A stretch of DNA of 64,000 nt, from assembly GCF_017347605.1 (NCBI RefSeq), contig NZ_AP024484.1:3300501-3364500 (forward strand). The letters are read 5' to 3'. Under the pieces are notes generated by a model that saw nothing but the letters and a program-made list of their open reading frames with translations, had not been told where the DNA came from and did no database searches. Made by a program: the position numbers and the translations under genes. Shown here in pieces: positions 55,295 through 64,000 of this stretch. The first letter of the stretch is position 1. The number at the start of each line of letters is the position of its first letter. The stretch is from Prevotella herbatica (GTDB lineage Bacteria > Bacteroidota > Bacteroidia > Bacteroidales > Bacteroidaceae).

Positions 55295-58207
55295 ATGAAT
55301 AGATTAATAGTTACTGTTTTCACCCTTTGTTTATCAACATCTTTAATGGCATTGCCACCAAATGATAAATTAGCTATCCAAAGGGAAATTAGCAACTATT
55401 TCTTAAGATATGATAATGGCAAAAACTCTCTACCAGAACAAATAAGAATTCTAAATTTCGATATAGATGACAATGCTAAGACTATTAAATTAGAAATTAG
55501 CAATTCTTTTGCCGCACAAGAGCTGACGCAGAAATCGGTAAAGAAAATATATAAGAAAATTAGCCATATATTTCCTTCTCAATACAATCAGTATAAGATG
55601 ATAATAATATCTTGTGGCATGCCTATAGAGCAACTTGCCACAGATGCTACTATTGCTGATAATGAGACTAATAAGTTCTGGGGAGATATAGATTATCATG
55701 ATCAGCCTTGGGTTACAAATGCATCCCTACCTTACAGCATTACGCATGGACTCTATGACCGACACATCTCTTTGTGGGCGAGTCATGGACGATATTATGA
55801 CAATGACAAGAGAGTATGGAAATGGCAGCGTCCGAATATGTTTGGCACTACCGAGGATCTGTTCACACAAACTATCGTTGTTCCCTATCTTATTCCAATG
55901 CTGCAAAATGCCGGAGCTTGCGTATTTACACCAAGGGAACGTGATTGGCAGAAAAATGAATATATAGTTGATAATGATATTTCTAAGGCTCCAAACTATC
56001 TTGAAGTCAATGTTAAGGGCGAATGGAAAGAGTTTGAAGGTAAAGGATTCTCGTTCCATGAAGGAACATATAAGAATGGAGAAAATCCTTTTGAGCAAGG
56101 TACTGCCAGAATGATAAAGGCTACCAAAAGCAAGAAAAAGTTTTCTCTAATTTCATATCAACCTACATTCGCTTCTTCAGGAAGATATGCTGTATATGTA
56201 AGCTATCAGACAACAGAAAAAAGTGTTCCCGATGCTGAATATATCGTATATCATAATGGAAGTGAAACCCATTTCAGAGTCAACCAGACTATGGGTGGCG
56301 GAACTTGGGTATATCTCGGAACATTTGACTTTGCCTCAGGAAATAATCAATACAATCGTGTCGTAATAACAAATAATTCTCGCAACCATGGAGTCGTAAC
56401 AGCTGATGCCGTTAGATTTGGTGGTGGTATGGGAAATATTGAACGTGGAGGAAGCGTAAGCGGATTCCCTCGTTGCCTTGAAGGCGCACGCTATTCTGCA
56501 CAATGGGCAGGAGCACCAACGAGTGTTTATGACAGCAAGGAAAATGACAATGACTACGGCGATGACATCAATGCAAGACCCTACATGAGCAATTGGCTTG
56601 CTGGCGGTTCATGTTATGTCCCAACTATTGAGGGAAAGAAGGTTCCTATAGAATTGTCTCTAGCTGTACATAGTGATGCTGGATTTGACAAAATCGGAAA
56701 TAGTATTATCGGTTCACTAGCTATATGCACAACAAACTTTAATGAAGGCAGACTTAATTCTGGAGTTTCAAGAATGTCATCATACGATTTCGCAAAATCT
56801 CTCCTTGATGGATTTGACAGAGATTTAGGAGCAGCTGTTGGTAAATGGAGTCGCAGATATCTATGGGATAAGAATTATTCCGAGACTAGGAATCCAGAAG
56901 TTCCTTCGGCAATTATAGAGACATTGTCACATCAAAGTTTTCCTGATATGGAATTGGGACAAGATCCTAATTTCAAATTTTGCATGGCCAGATCATTGTA
57001 CAAGACAATTGTCAGATATATTAATAATGCACATGGCAAACCAACTGTTATTCAGCCACTTGCACCTAATGCGTTCAAGATTGAGTTTATTGATAGAGAT
57101 GAAGTCAAATTGTCATGGAAGGCAACAGAAGATAAGTTAGAACCTTCTGCCTATCCTACCGCTTACAATGTATATACAGCTACAGGAGAATCTGATTTCG
57201 ATAATGGGTCGTTAGTATTAAAGAACTATACCATTCTGCATATAATACCTGGCGTCCAATATAATTTCAAGGTAACAGCTGTTAATCGTGGTGGTGAGAG
57301 TTTCCCTACAGAAATTTTATCAGCCCTTTATCAACCTTCGGCAACCAAAACAGTACTTGTCGTAAATGGCTTTGATCGCCTTTCGGCTCCTGCCGTCATC
57401 GACAATGATAGCATTCAAGGTTTCGATTTCAACAAAGATCCAGGTGTGTCTTATGGTCTTACAGCAGGTTGGAACGGCAAGCAAATATGTTTTGACAAAA
57501 AGAAAATCGGTATAGAAGGTCCTGGTGGACTCGGATATTGTGGAGATGAACTGGCTGGTAGTTTCATAGATGGTAATGATTTTGATTATGTTAAAGAGCA
57601 TACTCAGGCTATAGCCACTGCTGGAAAATATAATGTAGTAAGTTGTTCCGCAGATGCAATAGAAAGGGGCGACATCAAACTATCAAATTATACTGCAGTA
57701 GACTTGATACTTGGTCTCCAGAAATATGATGTACATTCTTTGAAATATTACAAGACATTTACTCCTGAAATGCAGAACGCTTTGCAAACCTATTCACAAA
57801 ATCACGGTAATATTATCGTCAGTGGAAGTTATATTGCAAGTGATATGACAACAGACAGAGAAAAGATGTTCTTGAAAAATACATTGAAAGTAACTACTGC
57901 AGAGACGGATTCTACAAATAGTGACATGCAGATTAACGGACTTGGTAAGCAGTTCTATTTATTCAGAGCTCTTAACGATGCTCATTATGCAGCAACATCA
58001 TCAGACGAAATAACACCTGCACCAGGCGCTATATGCGCCATGCAATACAACAACGGTAGCGGTGCAGCTGTTGGTTATCAAGGCAAAGACTACAATAGCT
58101 TTACCGTTGCATTCCCTTTAGAGTGCATTGCCTCAAAGAAAGAACGCAACGACATCATGAGAGGTATTCTCAACTATGTCATGCCTGACACCGTAAAATC
58201 GAAATAG
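55295..58207 (+). CDS. Exported N-acetylmuramoyl-L-alanine amidase-like protein with golvesin-like and FN3 domains
   Basis: The 970-residue protein has a signal peptide (cleavage near LMALP). An amidase_3-like fold appears split. One half holds SITHGLYDRHISLWASHG and TEDLFTQ near 150-200. The other holds LSLAVHSDAGFD and AIIETLSHQSFPDM near 450-550; these supply His/Glu zinc-ligand candidates. A golvesin-like domain (about 265-375, KFSLISYQPTFASSGRYAVYV) is inserted between them. A fibronectin III domain (about 600-680) and a further domain of about 270 residues follow. Bacteroidetes proteins of this type are often labelled xanthan lyase, which the sequence does not support. A cell-wall role is the best inference. 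Confidence 0.75.
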   Translation: MNRLIVTVFTLCLSTSLMALPPNDKLAIQREISNYFLRYDNGKNSLPEQIRILNFDIDDNAKTIKLEISNSFAAQELTQKSVKKIYKKISHIFPSQYNQYKMIIISCGMPIEQLATDATIADNETNKFWGDIDYHDQPWVTNASLPYSITHGLYDRHISLWASHGRYYDNDKRVWKWQRPNMFGTTEDLFTQTIVVPYLIPMLQNAGACVFTPRERDWQKNEYIVDNDISKAPNYLEVNVKGEWKEFEGKGFSFHEGTYKNGENPFEQGTARMIKATKSKKKFSLISYQPTFASSGRYAVYVSYQTTEKSVPDAEYIVYHNGSETHFRVNQTMGGGTWVYLGTFDFASGNNQYNRVVITNNSRNHGVVTADAVRFGGGMGNIERGGSVSGFPRCLEGARYSAQWAGAPTSVYDSKENDNDYGDDINARPYMSNWLAGGSCYVPTIEGKKVPIELSLAVHSDAGFDKIGNSIIGSLAICTTNFNEGRLNSGVSRMSSYDFAKSLLDGFDRDLGAAVGKWSRRYLWDKNYSETRNPEVPSAIIETLSHQSFPDMELGQDPNFKFCMARSLYKTIVRYINNAHGKPTVIQPLAPNAFKIEFIDRDEVKLSWKATEDKLEPSAYPTAYNVYTATGESDFDNGSLVLKNYTILHIIPGVQYNFKVTAVNRGGESFPTEILSALYQPSATKTVLVVNGFDRLSAPAVIDNDSIQGFDFNKDPGVSYGLTAGWNGKQICFDKKKIGIEGPGGLGYCGDELAGSFIDGNDFDYVKEHTQAIATAGKYNVVSCSADAIERGDIKLSNYTAVDLILGLQKYDVHSLKYYKTFTPEMQNALQTYSQNHGNIIVSGSYIASDMTTDREKMFLKNTLKVTTAETDSTNSDMQINGLGKQFYLFRALNDAHYAATSSDEITPAPGAICAMQYNNGSGAAVGYQGKDYNSFTVAFPLECIASKKERNDIMRGILNYVMPDTVKSK

Positions 58208-58251
58208 AAAATACAGTTAAATATATGTTTAATCTTTAAATAAATAAAACC

Positions 58252-58581
58252 ATGTATAAAATTCAAGCAAATCAGTCTGGTACACGTTCAATAGAAATCA
58301 CTGACCAGCATTTGGAGACTATCGACAAATATCAGTTAATGCGCAATCTTGTCGACAGCAATGGCATCATTGACGAGATTGTACTTGATAAGTTGAAATT
58401 CAATGTGCGCTCACTCATTGAGAGTGAAAACGGCAACGACAAGAATCTTCTTGATTTATGTCTTGACGTAATCTATAACGCTAATATGAAGGCAGTTGGA
58501 CTACACAATTTCGTATTGTTGTATGCTGACTGGAAGAGTAAGCACAAAGAGCTCGAAGTGGATAGTCCACAGGAAGCGTAG
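58252..58581 (+). CDS. 109-residue protein of unknown function
   Basis: The product is a soluble, mostly helical protein (start MYKIQANQSGTRSIEITD, middle KLKFNVRSLIESENGNDKNL, acidic end). No membrane segment or motif is visible, and I do not recognise the family. It lies 44 bp after the amidase gene and is followed by a strong hairpin, so it ends a transcription unit. Confidence 0.65.
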   Translation: MYKIQANQSGTRSIEITDQHLETIDKYQLMRNLVDSNGIIDEIVLDKLKFNVRSLIESENGNDKNLLDLCLDVIYNANMKAVGLHNFVLLYADWKSKHKELEVDSPQEA

Positions 58582-58592
58582 TTAATAATATG

Positions 58593-58618
58593 GCTTGACA
58601 TGTTTCGGCATGTCAAGC
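58593..58618 (+). terminator. Perfect 10-bp hairpin before the YgiQ gene
   Basis: GCTTGACATG (58593-58602) and CATGTCAAGC (58609-58618) with the loop TTTCGG. No long T run follows (ATTAAAATTTAA), so termination may be partial. The stem ends 20 bp before the YgiQ start. Confidence 0.6.
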
Positions 58619-58638
58619 ATTAAAATTTAAAGATAAGA

Positions 58639-60687
58639 TTGGATTCAGAACAATACAAATTGACAGATTTCCTTCCAACTACAAAGAAAGAGTGTGAACT
58701 CCGTGGTTGGGATGAACTTGATGTTATTTTATTTTCGGGTGATGCGTATATTGATCACCCTTCTTTTGGCGCTGCTGTTATTGGCAGAGCCCTTGAAGCA
58801 GCAGGTTATCGTGTAGCTATCGTGCCACAACCTGACTGGCATGGCGATTTCAGAGATTTCAAAAAATTAGGACGTCCAAAACTCTTCTTCGGTATTTCAC
58901 CGGGATGCATGGACTCTATGGTAAACAAATATACAGCCAATAAGCGATTACGCTCTATTGACGAGTATAGTCCGGACGGTCGCCACGACTGCCGTCCTGA
59001 GTATCCTACTGTTGTCTATTCACAGATATTAAAGAAGATATATCCTGACATACCAGTTATTCTTGGAGGTATAGAGGCATCAATGCGCCGTCTCACCCAT
59101 TACGACTATTGGCAGGACAAACTACGCCGTTGCATTCTTTGTGACAGTGGCGCAGATATGATATTATATGGTTCAGGTACCAAATCAATTATTCAGGTAA
59201 GCAAAAATATTGAGTCTGGAATGTCAATCAATGACATGCACAATATTCCCCAAACAGTCTATCTCGCAAAAGAGGATGATATCTATGGCGGAATAAAAGA
59301 AGACGATATCATTCTTCATTCTCATGAAGAGTGTCTAGCTAACAAGAAAGCTGAAGCTGAAAACTACAGACATATTGAGGAAGAATCAAATAAGATTCAT
59401 GCACAAAGATTGCTCCAGCAGACTGGTAAAGTATATGCTGTTGTAAATCCTCCTTATCCCACAATGACAACCGAGGAACTAGATGCTTCTTTCGATTTGC
59501 CATACACCCGACTACCACATCCTAAATATAAAGGCAAGAAGATTCCGGCTTTCGAAATGATAAAGTTTTCCATCAACATGCATCATGGCTGTTTTGGTGG
59601 TTGCGCTTTCTGTACAATATCTGCACATCAAGGTAAATTCGTTGTGTGCAGAAGTAAGGAAAGCATCTTGCGAGAAGTCAAGAAAGTAATCAGTATGCCA
59701 GACTTTAAAGGCTATCTTTCCGATCTCGGAGGACCGTCCGCCAACATGTATGGTATGCATGGCAAAAATCATAAAGCTTGTGAGCTTTGCAAACGTCCGT
59801 CGTGTATCAATCCTCAGGTGTGTCCTAATCTTGATACCGATCATTCACATCTGCTTGACATCTATCATGCCGTAGACGCATTACCTGGAATAAAGAAAAG
59901 TTTTATAGGAAGTGGTGTCCGCTATGATTTACTGTTGCATAAGGGAAAAGATGAAAAAGCAAATGCTTCAGCACGTGAATACACTCGTGAACTGATAGAG
60001 CATCATGTGAGCGGAAGATTAAAGGTTGCTCCAGAACACACTCAGGATGATGTCTTGAGACTTATGCGCAAACCTTCTTTCAACCAGTTCTATGAATTTA
60101 AGAAGATATTCGATCGCATAAACAAAGAAGCAGGATTGAAGCAGCAGATTATACCATATTTCATTAGTTCGCATCCTGGATGCAAGGAAGAAGATATGGC
60201 AGAGTTGGCTGTACAAACTAAGGATCTTGATTTTCATCTTGAGCAAGTGCAGGATTTCACCCCTACTCCAATGACGATCTCCACAGAGACATGGTACACT
60301 GGCTACGATCCATATACATTAGAACCGGTGTTCAGCGCCAAGACTCCTAGAGAAAAACTTGCACAGCGCCAGTTCTTCTTCTGGTATAAGCCAGAGGAAA
60401 GAAGAAATATAGAACAGGAATTGCGTCGTATAGGCAGACATGATTTGATAAAGAAGTTATATCCTAGTGGTCCTGCGCGAACAGATAAATTCCATTCTGA
60501 CAATGAAAGAAGCAGTCGCAAGCCTACGCATAGCCGCAATTCTAAATATGAGGATCGTCCTGTAGGTAGCACCTACGATAATCCTGGTGTTGGCTCTTAT
60601 GACAAGACTTCAAAATCTAAAGGTTATAAAGGTAAGAACAAAAAGAGTTATAATCCTAATTTCAGTAATAATAATCATCGAAAATAA
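58639..60687 (+). CDS. YgiQ-family radical SAM protein
   Basis: The 682-residue protein starts at a TTG (58639); no in-frame ATG exists between the upstream stop and the conserved N-terminus. The opening region (KLTDFLPTTKKECELRGWDELDV) and PSFGAAVIGRALE are typical of YgiQ. The iron-sulphur cluster motif is HHGCFGGCAFC (CxxxCxxC). Later come GPSANMYGM, a small Cys-rich group (CELCKRPSCINPQVCPN), and HVSGRLKVAPEHT. A basic, Asn/Ser-rich tail of about 70 residues ends the protein. The reaction of the family is unknown. Confidence 0.93.
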   Translation: MDSEQYKLTDFLPTTKKECELRGWDELDVILFSGDAYIDHPSFGAAVIGRALEAAGYRVAIVPQPDWHGDFRDFKKLGRPKLFFGISPGCMDSMVNKYTANKRLRSIDEYSPDGRHDCRPEYPTVVYSQILKKIYPDIPVILGGIEASMRRLTHYDYWQDKLRRCILCDSGADMILYGSGTKSIIQVSKNIESGMSINDMHNIPQTVYLAKEDDIYGGIKEDDIILHSHEECLANKKAEAENYRHIEEESNKIHAQRLLQQTGKVYAVVNPPYPTMTTEELDASFDLPYTRLPHPKYKGKKIPAFEMIKFSINMHHGCFGGCAFCTISAHQGKFVVCRSKESILREVKKVISMPDFKGYLSDLGGPSANMYGMHGKNHKACELCKRPSCINPQVCPNLDTDHSHLLDIYHAVDALPGIKKSFIGSGVRYDLLLHKGKDEKANASAREYTRELIEHHVSGRLKVAPEHTQDDVLRLMRKPSFNQFYEFKKIFDRINKEAGLKQQIIPYFISSHPGCKEEDMAELAVQTKDLDFHLEQVQDFTPTPMTISTETWYTGYDPYTLEPVFSAKTPREKLAQRQFFFWYKPEERRNIEQELRRIGRHDLIKKLYPSGPARTDKFHSDNERSSRKPTHSRNSKYEDRPVGSTYDNPGVGSYDKTSKSKGYKGKNKKSYNPNFSNNNHRK

Positions 60688-60737
60688 TGTCTTAGCATCA
60701 TAATTTCTAGGTATTTTAATGGCAAATAAATAAATAT

Positions 60738-60770
60738 TTGTTTATATTGCACTTATTTTTAGTACTTTTG
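60738..60770 (+). promoter_or_regulatory. Promoter of feoB
   Basis: TTG at 60738-60740 and TACTTTTG at 60763-60770, with a 22-bp spacer, 26 bp before the ATG at 60797. No iron box was recognised. Confidence 0.6.
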
Positions 60771-60796
60771 CAAATAGAAAATAGCAGGTATAAAAT

Positions 60797-63259
60797 ATGA
60801 AATTATCAGATTTAAAAACCGGAGAACATGGTGTTATTGTAAAAGTAACAGGTCATGGAGGTTTCCGAAAGCGCATAGTTGAAATGGGCTTTATCAAGGG
60901 AAAGAAGGTTGATGTATTATTAAATGCACCTCTTCAGGATCCAGTGAAATACAAAATAATGGGCTACGAAGTATCTTTACGTCGTACTGAAGCTGAGATG
61001 ATAGAGGTTGTGTCAGAATCTGAAGCCAAGGAAATGAGCAGAGTTTCAAGGCATGAATATAAAACAGCTGAGATTATAGATAGCACTGATATTGACGAGC
61101 AACCGCTAACTGATGAACAGTTGGAAGAAGCTGCAATCAAACGCAGCCATACTATCAATGTCGCCCTTGTTGGAAATCCAAACTGTGGTAAGACATCACT
61201 TTTTAATTTTGCTTCAGGAGCTCATGAGCGTGTAGGCAACTACTCTGGTGTAACTGTTGATGCAAAGGTTGGGCATACAGAATATGAAGGTTATGAGTTT
61301 AATCTTGTCGACCTTCCTGGTACTTACAGTCTTTCAGCTTACTCACCAGAAGAACTATATGTTCGCAAGCAGATCATCGAAAAGACGCCTGATGTTATTA
61401 TAAACGTCATTGATGCTAGTAACCTTGAACGTAACCTTTATCTCACAACACAACTCATTGATATGCACCTTCGTATGGTGTGTGCGTTAAATATGTTTGA
61501 TGAGACCCAAAAGCGTGGTGATAATGTTGATTACAACAAACTTTCTGAGCTATTTGGTGTTCCAATGGTTCCTACCGTATTTAAGGACGGAAGCGGAGTC
61601 AATGAAATGTTTCATCAGATAATAGAGTTATATGAAAGTAATGAGGATGACAAGCCACATTTCCGCCATATACATATCAATCATGGACACGAAATAGAAA
61701 ACGGAATAAGTCACATACAGGAATATCTAAAGAAGGACGAAACTTTGCGCCAGCGATATTCCACACGTTACCTAGCAATAAAACTCCTTGAGAATGATGC
61801 TGAAGCTGAAAAGAAAATAAAGGCTTTGCCTACAGCAGATGCTATATTGAAGGCACGTGATGCTGCTGCTCAAAGGGTATTGGATGAAACAGGAGACGAC
61901 AGCGAAACCGCAGTGATGGACGCAAAGTATGGTTTTATCCATGGAGCACTTCAAGAAGCACAATACGAGACTGGAAAGAAAAAAGATACTTATCAGATGA
62001 CTCATTACCTTGATAATATCATCACAAATAAATATCTTGGATTCCCTATCTTTATCCTGATGCTATTTATCATGTTTACAGCAACATTCATAATAGGTCA
62101 ATATCCAATGGACGCTATTGAGGCAGCAGTATCATGGTTGGGTGATTTAATAGCTAACAATATTCCTGATGGACCTGTTAAGGCGATGCTTGTAGACGGA
62201 ATTATAGGAGGTGTTGGAGCTGTTATTGTATTTCTACCACAGATTCTTATCCTCTATTTCTTTATCAGTTTCATGGAAGATTCAGGATATATGGCACGTG
62301 CAGCATTCATCATGGATAAAATAATGCACAAGATGGGACTTCACGGCAAGTCGTTCATACCGCTTATTATGGGATTTGGATGTAATGTACCAGCCGTAAT
62401 GGCAACAAGAACCATTGAGAGCAAGCGCTCACGACTCATAACAATGCTTATCATTCCGATGATGAGCTGTTCAGCCCGCCTCCCTATCTACGTAATGATA
62501 ACCGGAACGTTCTTTGCGCTGAAATATCGCTCTCTCATTATGTTGTCATTATATGTAATCGGCATCGTAATGGCAGTTGTGATCAGTCGTATTTTTAGTT
62601 CATTCCTTGTCAAGGGCGAAGACACTCCGTTTGTAATGGAGCTTCCACCCTATCGCTTCCCTACATGGAAGGCTATAGGCAGACACACTTGGGAAAAGGG
62701 GAAACAGTATCTTAAAAAGATGGGTGGCATCATCCTCGTTGCAAGTATCATTGTATGGGCATTGGGATATTTCCCTCATAACGAACATCTGTCAAAGCAG
62801 CAGCAACAGGAACAGAGTTATATCGGAACAATTGGAAAGACAATAGAACCGGTTTTCAGACCTATGGGCTTTGATTGGAAACTTGATGTAGGACTCGTTG
62901 CCGGTGTTGGAGCTAAAGAAATTGTAGCAAGTACTCTCGGTGTACTCTACAGTAATGACGAAAGCGTAGCTGACAATTCTGATTCTGGCAGTAAATATCA
63001 GGCCCTACATCGTCAGATGACATCAGACATAGCAAAAGTACATAACATAAAATATGAAGACGCCCAACCTGTGGCAACACTCACAGCTTATTGCTTCTTA
63101 TTATTTGTGTTACTCTATTTCCCATGTATAGCCACAATAGCAGCTATAAAGGGAGAAACAGGAAGTTGGAAGTGGGCTTTGTTTGCAGCCGGCTACACCA
63201 CGGTCCTTGCATGGACGGTAAGTACAGTTGTATATCAAATTGGAATGGTTTTAATATAG
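60797..63259 (+). CDS. feoB: FeoA-FeoB fusion, ferrous iron transporter
   Basis: The 820-residue protein joins a FeoA SH3-like domain (1-72, MKLSDLKTGEHGVIV and RKRIVEMGFIKGKKVDV) through an acidic linker (75-115) to FeoB. The G domain has G1 GNPNCGKT at 127-134, G3 DLPGTYS, and NVIDASNLERNLYL with the G4-like NMFDE. The membrane part has about ten helices with two Gate motifs (GFGCNVPAVMATR and a SCSARLPIYV segment). It imports Fe2+ across the inner membrane, under low-oxygen conditions in known cases. It is followed after 6 bp by the secretion-plug gene. Confidence 0.95.
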   Translation: MKLSDLKTGEHGVIVKVTGHGGFRKRIVEMGFIKGKKVDVLLNAPLQDPVKYKIMGYEVSLRRTEAEMIEVVSESEAKEMSRVSRHEYKTAEIIDSTDIDEQPLTDEQLEEAAIKRSHTINVALVGNPNCGKTSLFNFASGAHERVGNYSGVTVDAKVGHTEYEGYEFNLVDLPGTYSLSAYSPEELYVRKQIIEKTPDVIINVIDASNLERNLYLTTQLIDMHLRMVCALNMFDETQKRGDNVDYNKLSELFGVPMVPTVFKDGSGVNEMFHQIIELYESNEDDKPHFRHIHINHGHEIENGISHIQEYLKKDETLRQRYSTRYLAIKLLENDAEAEKKIKALPTADAILKARDAAAQRVLDETGDDSETAVMDAKYGFIHGALQEAQYETGKKKDTYQMTHYLDNIITNKYLGFPIFILMLFIMFTATFIIGQYPMDAIEAAVSWLGDLIANNIPDGPVKAMLVDGIIGGVGAVIVFLPQILILYFFISFMEDSGYMARAAFIMDKIMHKMGLHGKSFIPLIMGFGCNVPAVMATRTIESKRSRLITMLIIPMMSCSARLPIYVMITGTFFALKYRSLIMLSLYVIGIVMAVVISRIFSSFLVKGEDTPFVMELPPYRFPTWKAIGRHTWEKGKQYLKKMGGIILVASIIVWALGYFPHNEHLSKQQQQEQSYIGTIGKTIEPVFRPMGFDWKLDVGLVAGVGAKEIVASTLGVLYSNDESVADNSDSGSKYQALHRQMTSDIAKVHNIKYEDAQPVATLTAYCFLLFVLLYFPCIATIAAIKGETGSWKWALFAAGYTTVLAWTVSTVVYQIGMVLI

Positions 63260-63265
63260 AAACAG

Positions 63266-64000
63266 ATGCAAAACGTTAAGTTGTCCATATTATCATTGTT
63301 AATGCTGGCAGTGCCTTGTAAGGCCCTGTCACAGCACTATGAGATATTAGATGATAACATTGCCTCACTACAGGTTATGAATGGCAACGACTGGCAAAGT
63401 CTGTTACCCATTATCACTCTTAATAGCAGTGATGTAGTAAACATCGGTTTTGACAACTTCAACCATGAGTATCATAGATATACATACAAGATAGAGCATT
63501 GCGAATCAGACTGGTCTATTTCCAATCAACTGTTTACAAGTGATTATGTCACTGGATTTTCAGAAGGAATACCTATTGAAGACATTTCTCAGTCTGTAAA
63601 CACAACTGTTGAATATAGCCATTACGCATTTGCAATACCAAACAGCAGATGCAGCATAAAGTTGAGTGGCAATTATAAGGTCACTGTTATGGATGAAGAC
63701 GACAACAACCGAGTTCTTCTTGTTGCCTGTTTTATGGTTGTCGAACCGCTTATGAATGTTGGTATGGCATATAGAACCAATACTGATATTGACATAAACA
63801 GCACGCATCAGCAGGTTGATATGACCGTATCATATAACAATGTGACCGTTTCCAATCCCGACACACAGATAAAGACCATCGTTATGCAAAATGGCCGTTG
63901 GGACAATGCTCGCATCAAAGCCCGACCAGACAATATTATGCCAAACGGAATGCAATGGAAACACTGCAAGGACTATATTTTTGATGCAGGGAACGAATAT
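63266..64000 (+). CDS. Type IX secretion plug protein (DUF5103), N-terminal 245 residues
   Basis: An ATG at 63266 opens a frame that stays open to the window edge. A signal peptide (MQNVKLSILSLLMLAVPCKA) is followed by a DUF5103 N-terminal domain: LLPIITLNSSDVVNIGFD, then YHRYTYKIEHCESDW, GFSEGIPIEDIS and LSGNYKVTVMD. Proteins of this family plug the SprA/Sov translocon of the type IX secretion system in the outer membrane when no substrate passes. The rest of the gene lies outside the window. It probably shares a transcript with feoB. Confidence 0.85.
   Translation, partial: MQNVKLSILSLLMLAVPCKALSQHYEILDDNIASLQVMNGNDWQSLLPIITLNSSDVVNIGFDNFNHEYHRYTYKIEHCESDWSISNQLFTSDYVTGFSEGIPIEDISQSVNTTVEYSHYAFAIPNSRCSIKLSGNYKVTVMDEDDNNRVLLVACFMVVEPLMNVGMAYRTNTDIDINSTHQQVDMTVSYNNVTVSNPDTQIKTIVMQNGRWDNARIKARPDNIMPNGMQWKHCKDYIFDAGNEY

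Overview
The window reads as a chromosomal segment of a Bacteroidales bacterium, most likely Prevotella/Segatella or a close relative. The evidence is low GC content, start regions without clear Shine-Dalgarno sequences, and at least nine copies of the Bacteroidetes -7 promoter box (TAnnTTTG) in front of genes. Typical families of the group are also present: a TonB receptor with an N-terminal carboxypeptidase-like domain, a DUF5686 outer-membrane protein, a type IX secretion plug protein, a Nudix-type AraR, a PPi-dependent phosphofructokinase and a FeoA-FeoB fusion.

Region 1 (1-9,400) is an accessory island. A minus-strand gene runs off the left edge. It is followed by a broken IS4-type transposase and then a tight five-gene minus-strand cluster (8,561 to 1,696): a HamA-like PD-(D/E)xK nuclease, a HamB-like SF2 helicase, an FRG-domain protein, a DUF4209-like protein with a HEPN-type RNxxxH motif, and a second PD-(D/E)xK endonuclease. 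The first two genes resemble the Hachiman anti-phage pair. The three co-directional genes behind them suggest an extended or composite defence system, and this is the best candidate here for something undescribed. A decayed gene with an apparently intact promoter lies just upstream.

Region 2 (9,400-24,960) is core genome: a TonB-dependent receptor; a minus-strand operon of a GHL10-type hydrolase, an RluA-family pseudouridine synthase and a 51-residue membrane protein; a DUF5686-AddA-AddB operon (recombination and repair); HU; a 29-residue ribosome-type basic protein; and RNase G.

Region 3 (25,000-26,900) is a small accessory pocket: a GC-rich non-coding patch, a nitroreductase, an IS1380 remnant, a lone GyrI-like domain protein, and a 197-bp segment with inverted ends. 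It is followed by an asymmetric ABC-F ATPase, grpE-dnaJ and folC.

Region 4 (31,800-47,730) is devoted to sugars. A galactose set (galM, an MFS transporter, galK) comes first. A nine-gene arabinose operon follows: lipoprotein epimerase, Na+/sugar symporter, araR, araD, araA, araB, GH51 arabinofuranosidase, transketolase and rpiB. It is preceded by a 21-bp palindrome that is the probable AraR operator. The operon links release of arabinose from polymers to uptake, isomerisation, phosphorylation and entry into the pentose phosphate pathway.

Region 5 (48,160-64,000) holds envelope and housekeeping genes: a FadL/OmpP1-type porin and a Tyr/Gly-rich secreted protein, prmA, a GH25 lysozyme, PPi-PFK, an acyltransferase, a large amidase with golvesin-like and fibronectin domains, a YgiQ radical SAM protein, FeoAB, and the start of a type IX secretion plug protein. 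No rRNA, tRNA or CRISPR array was seen.
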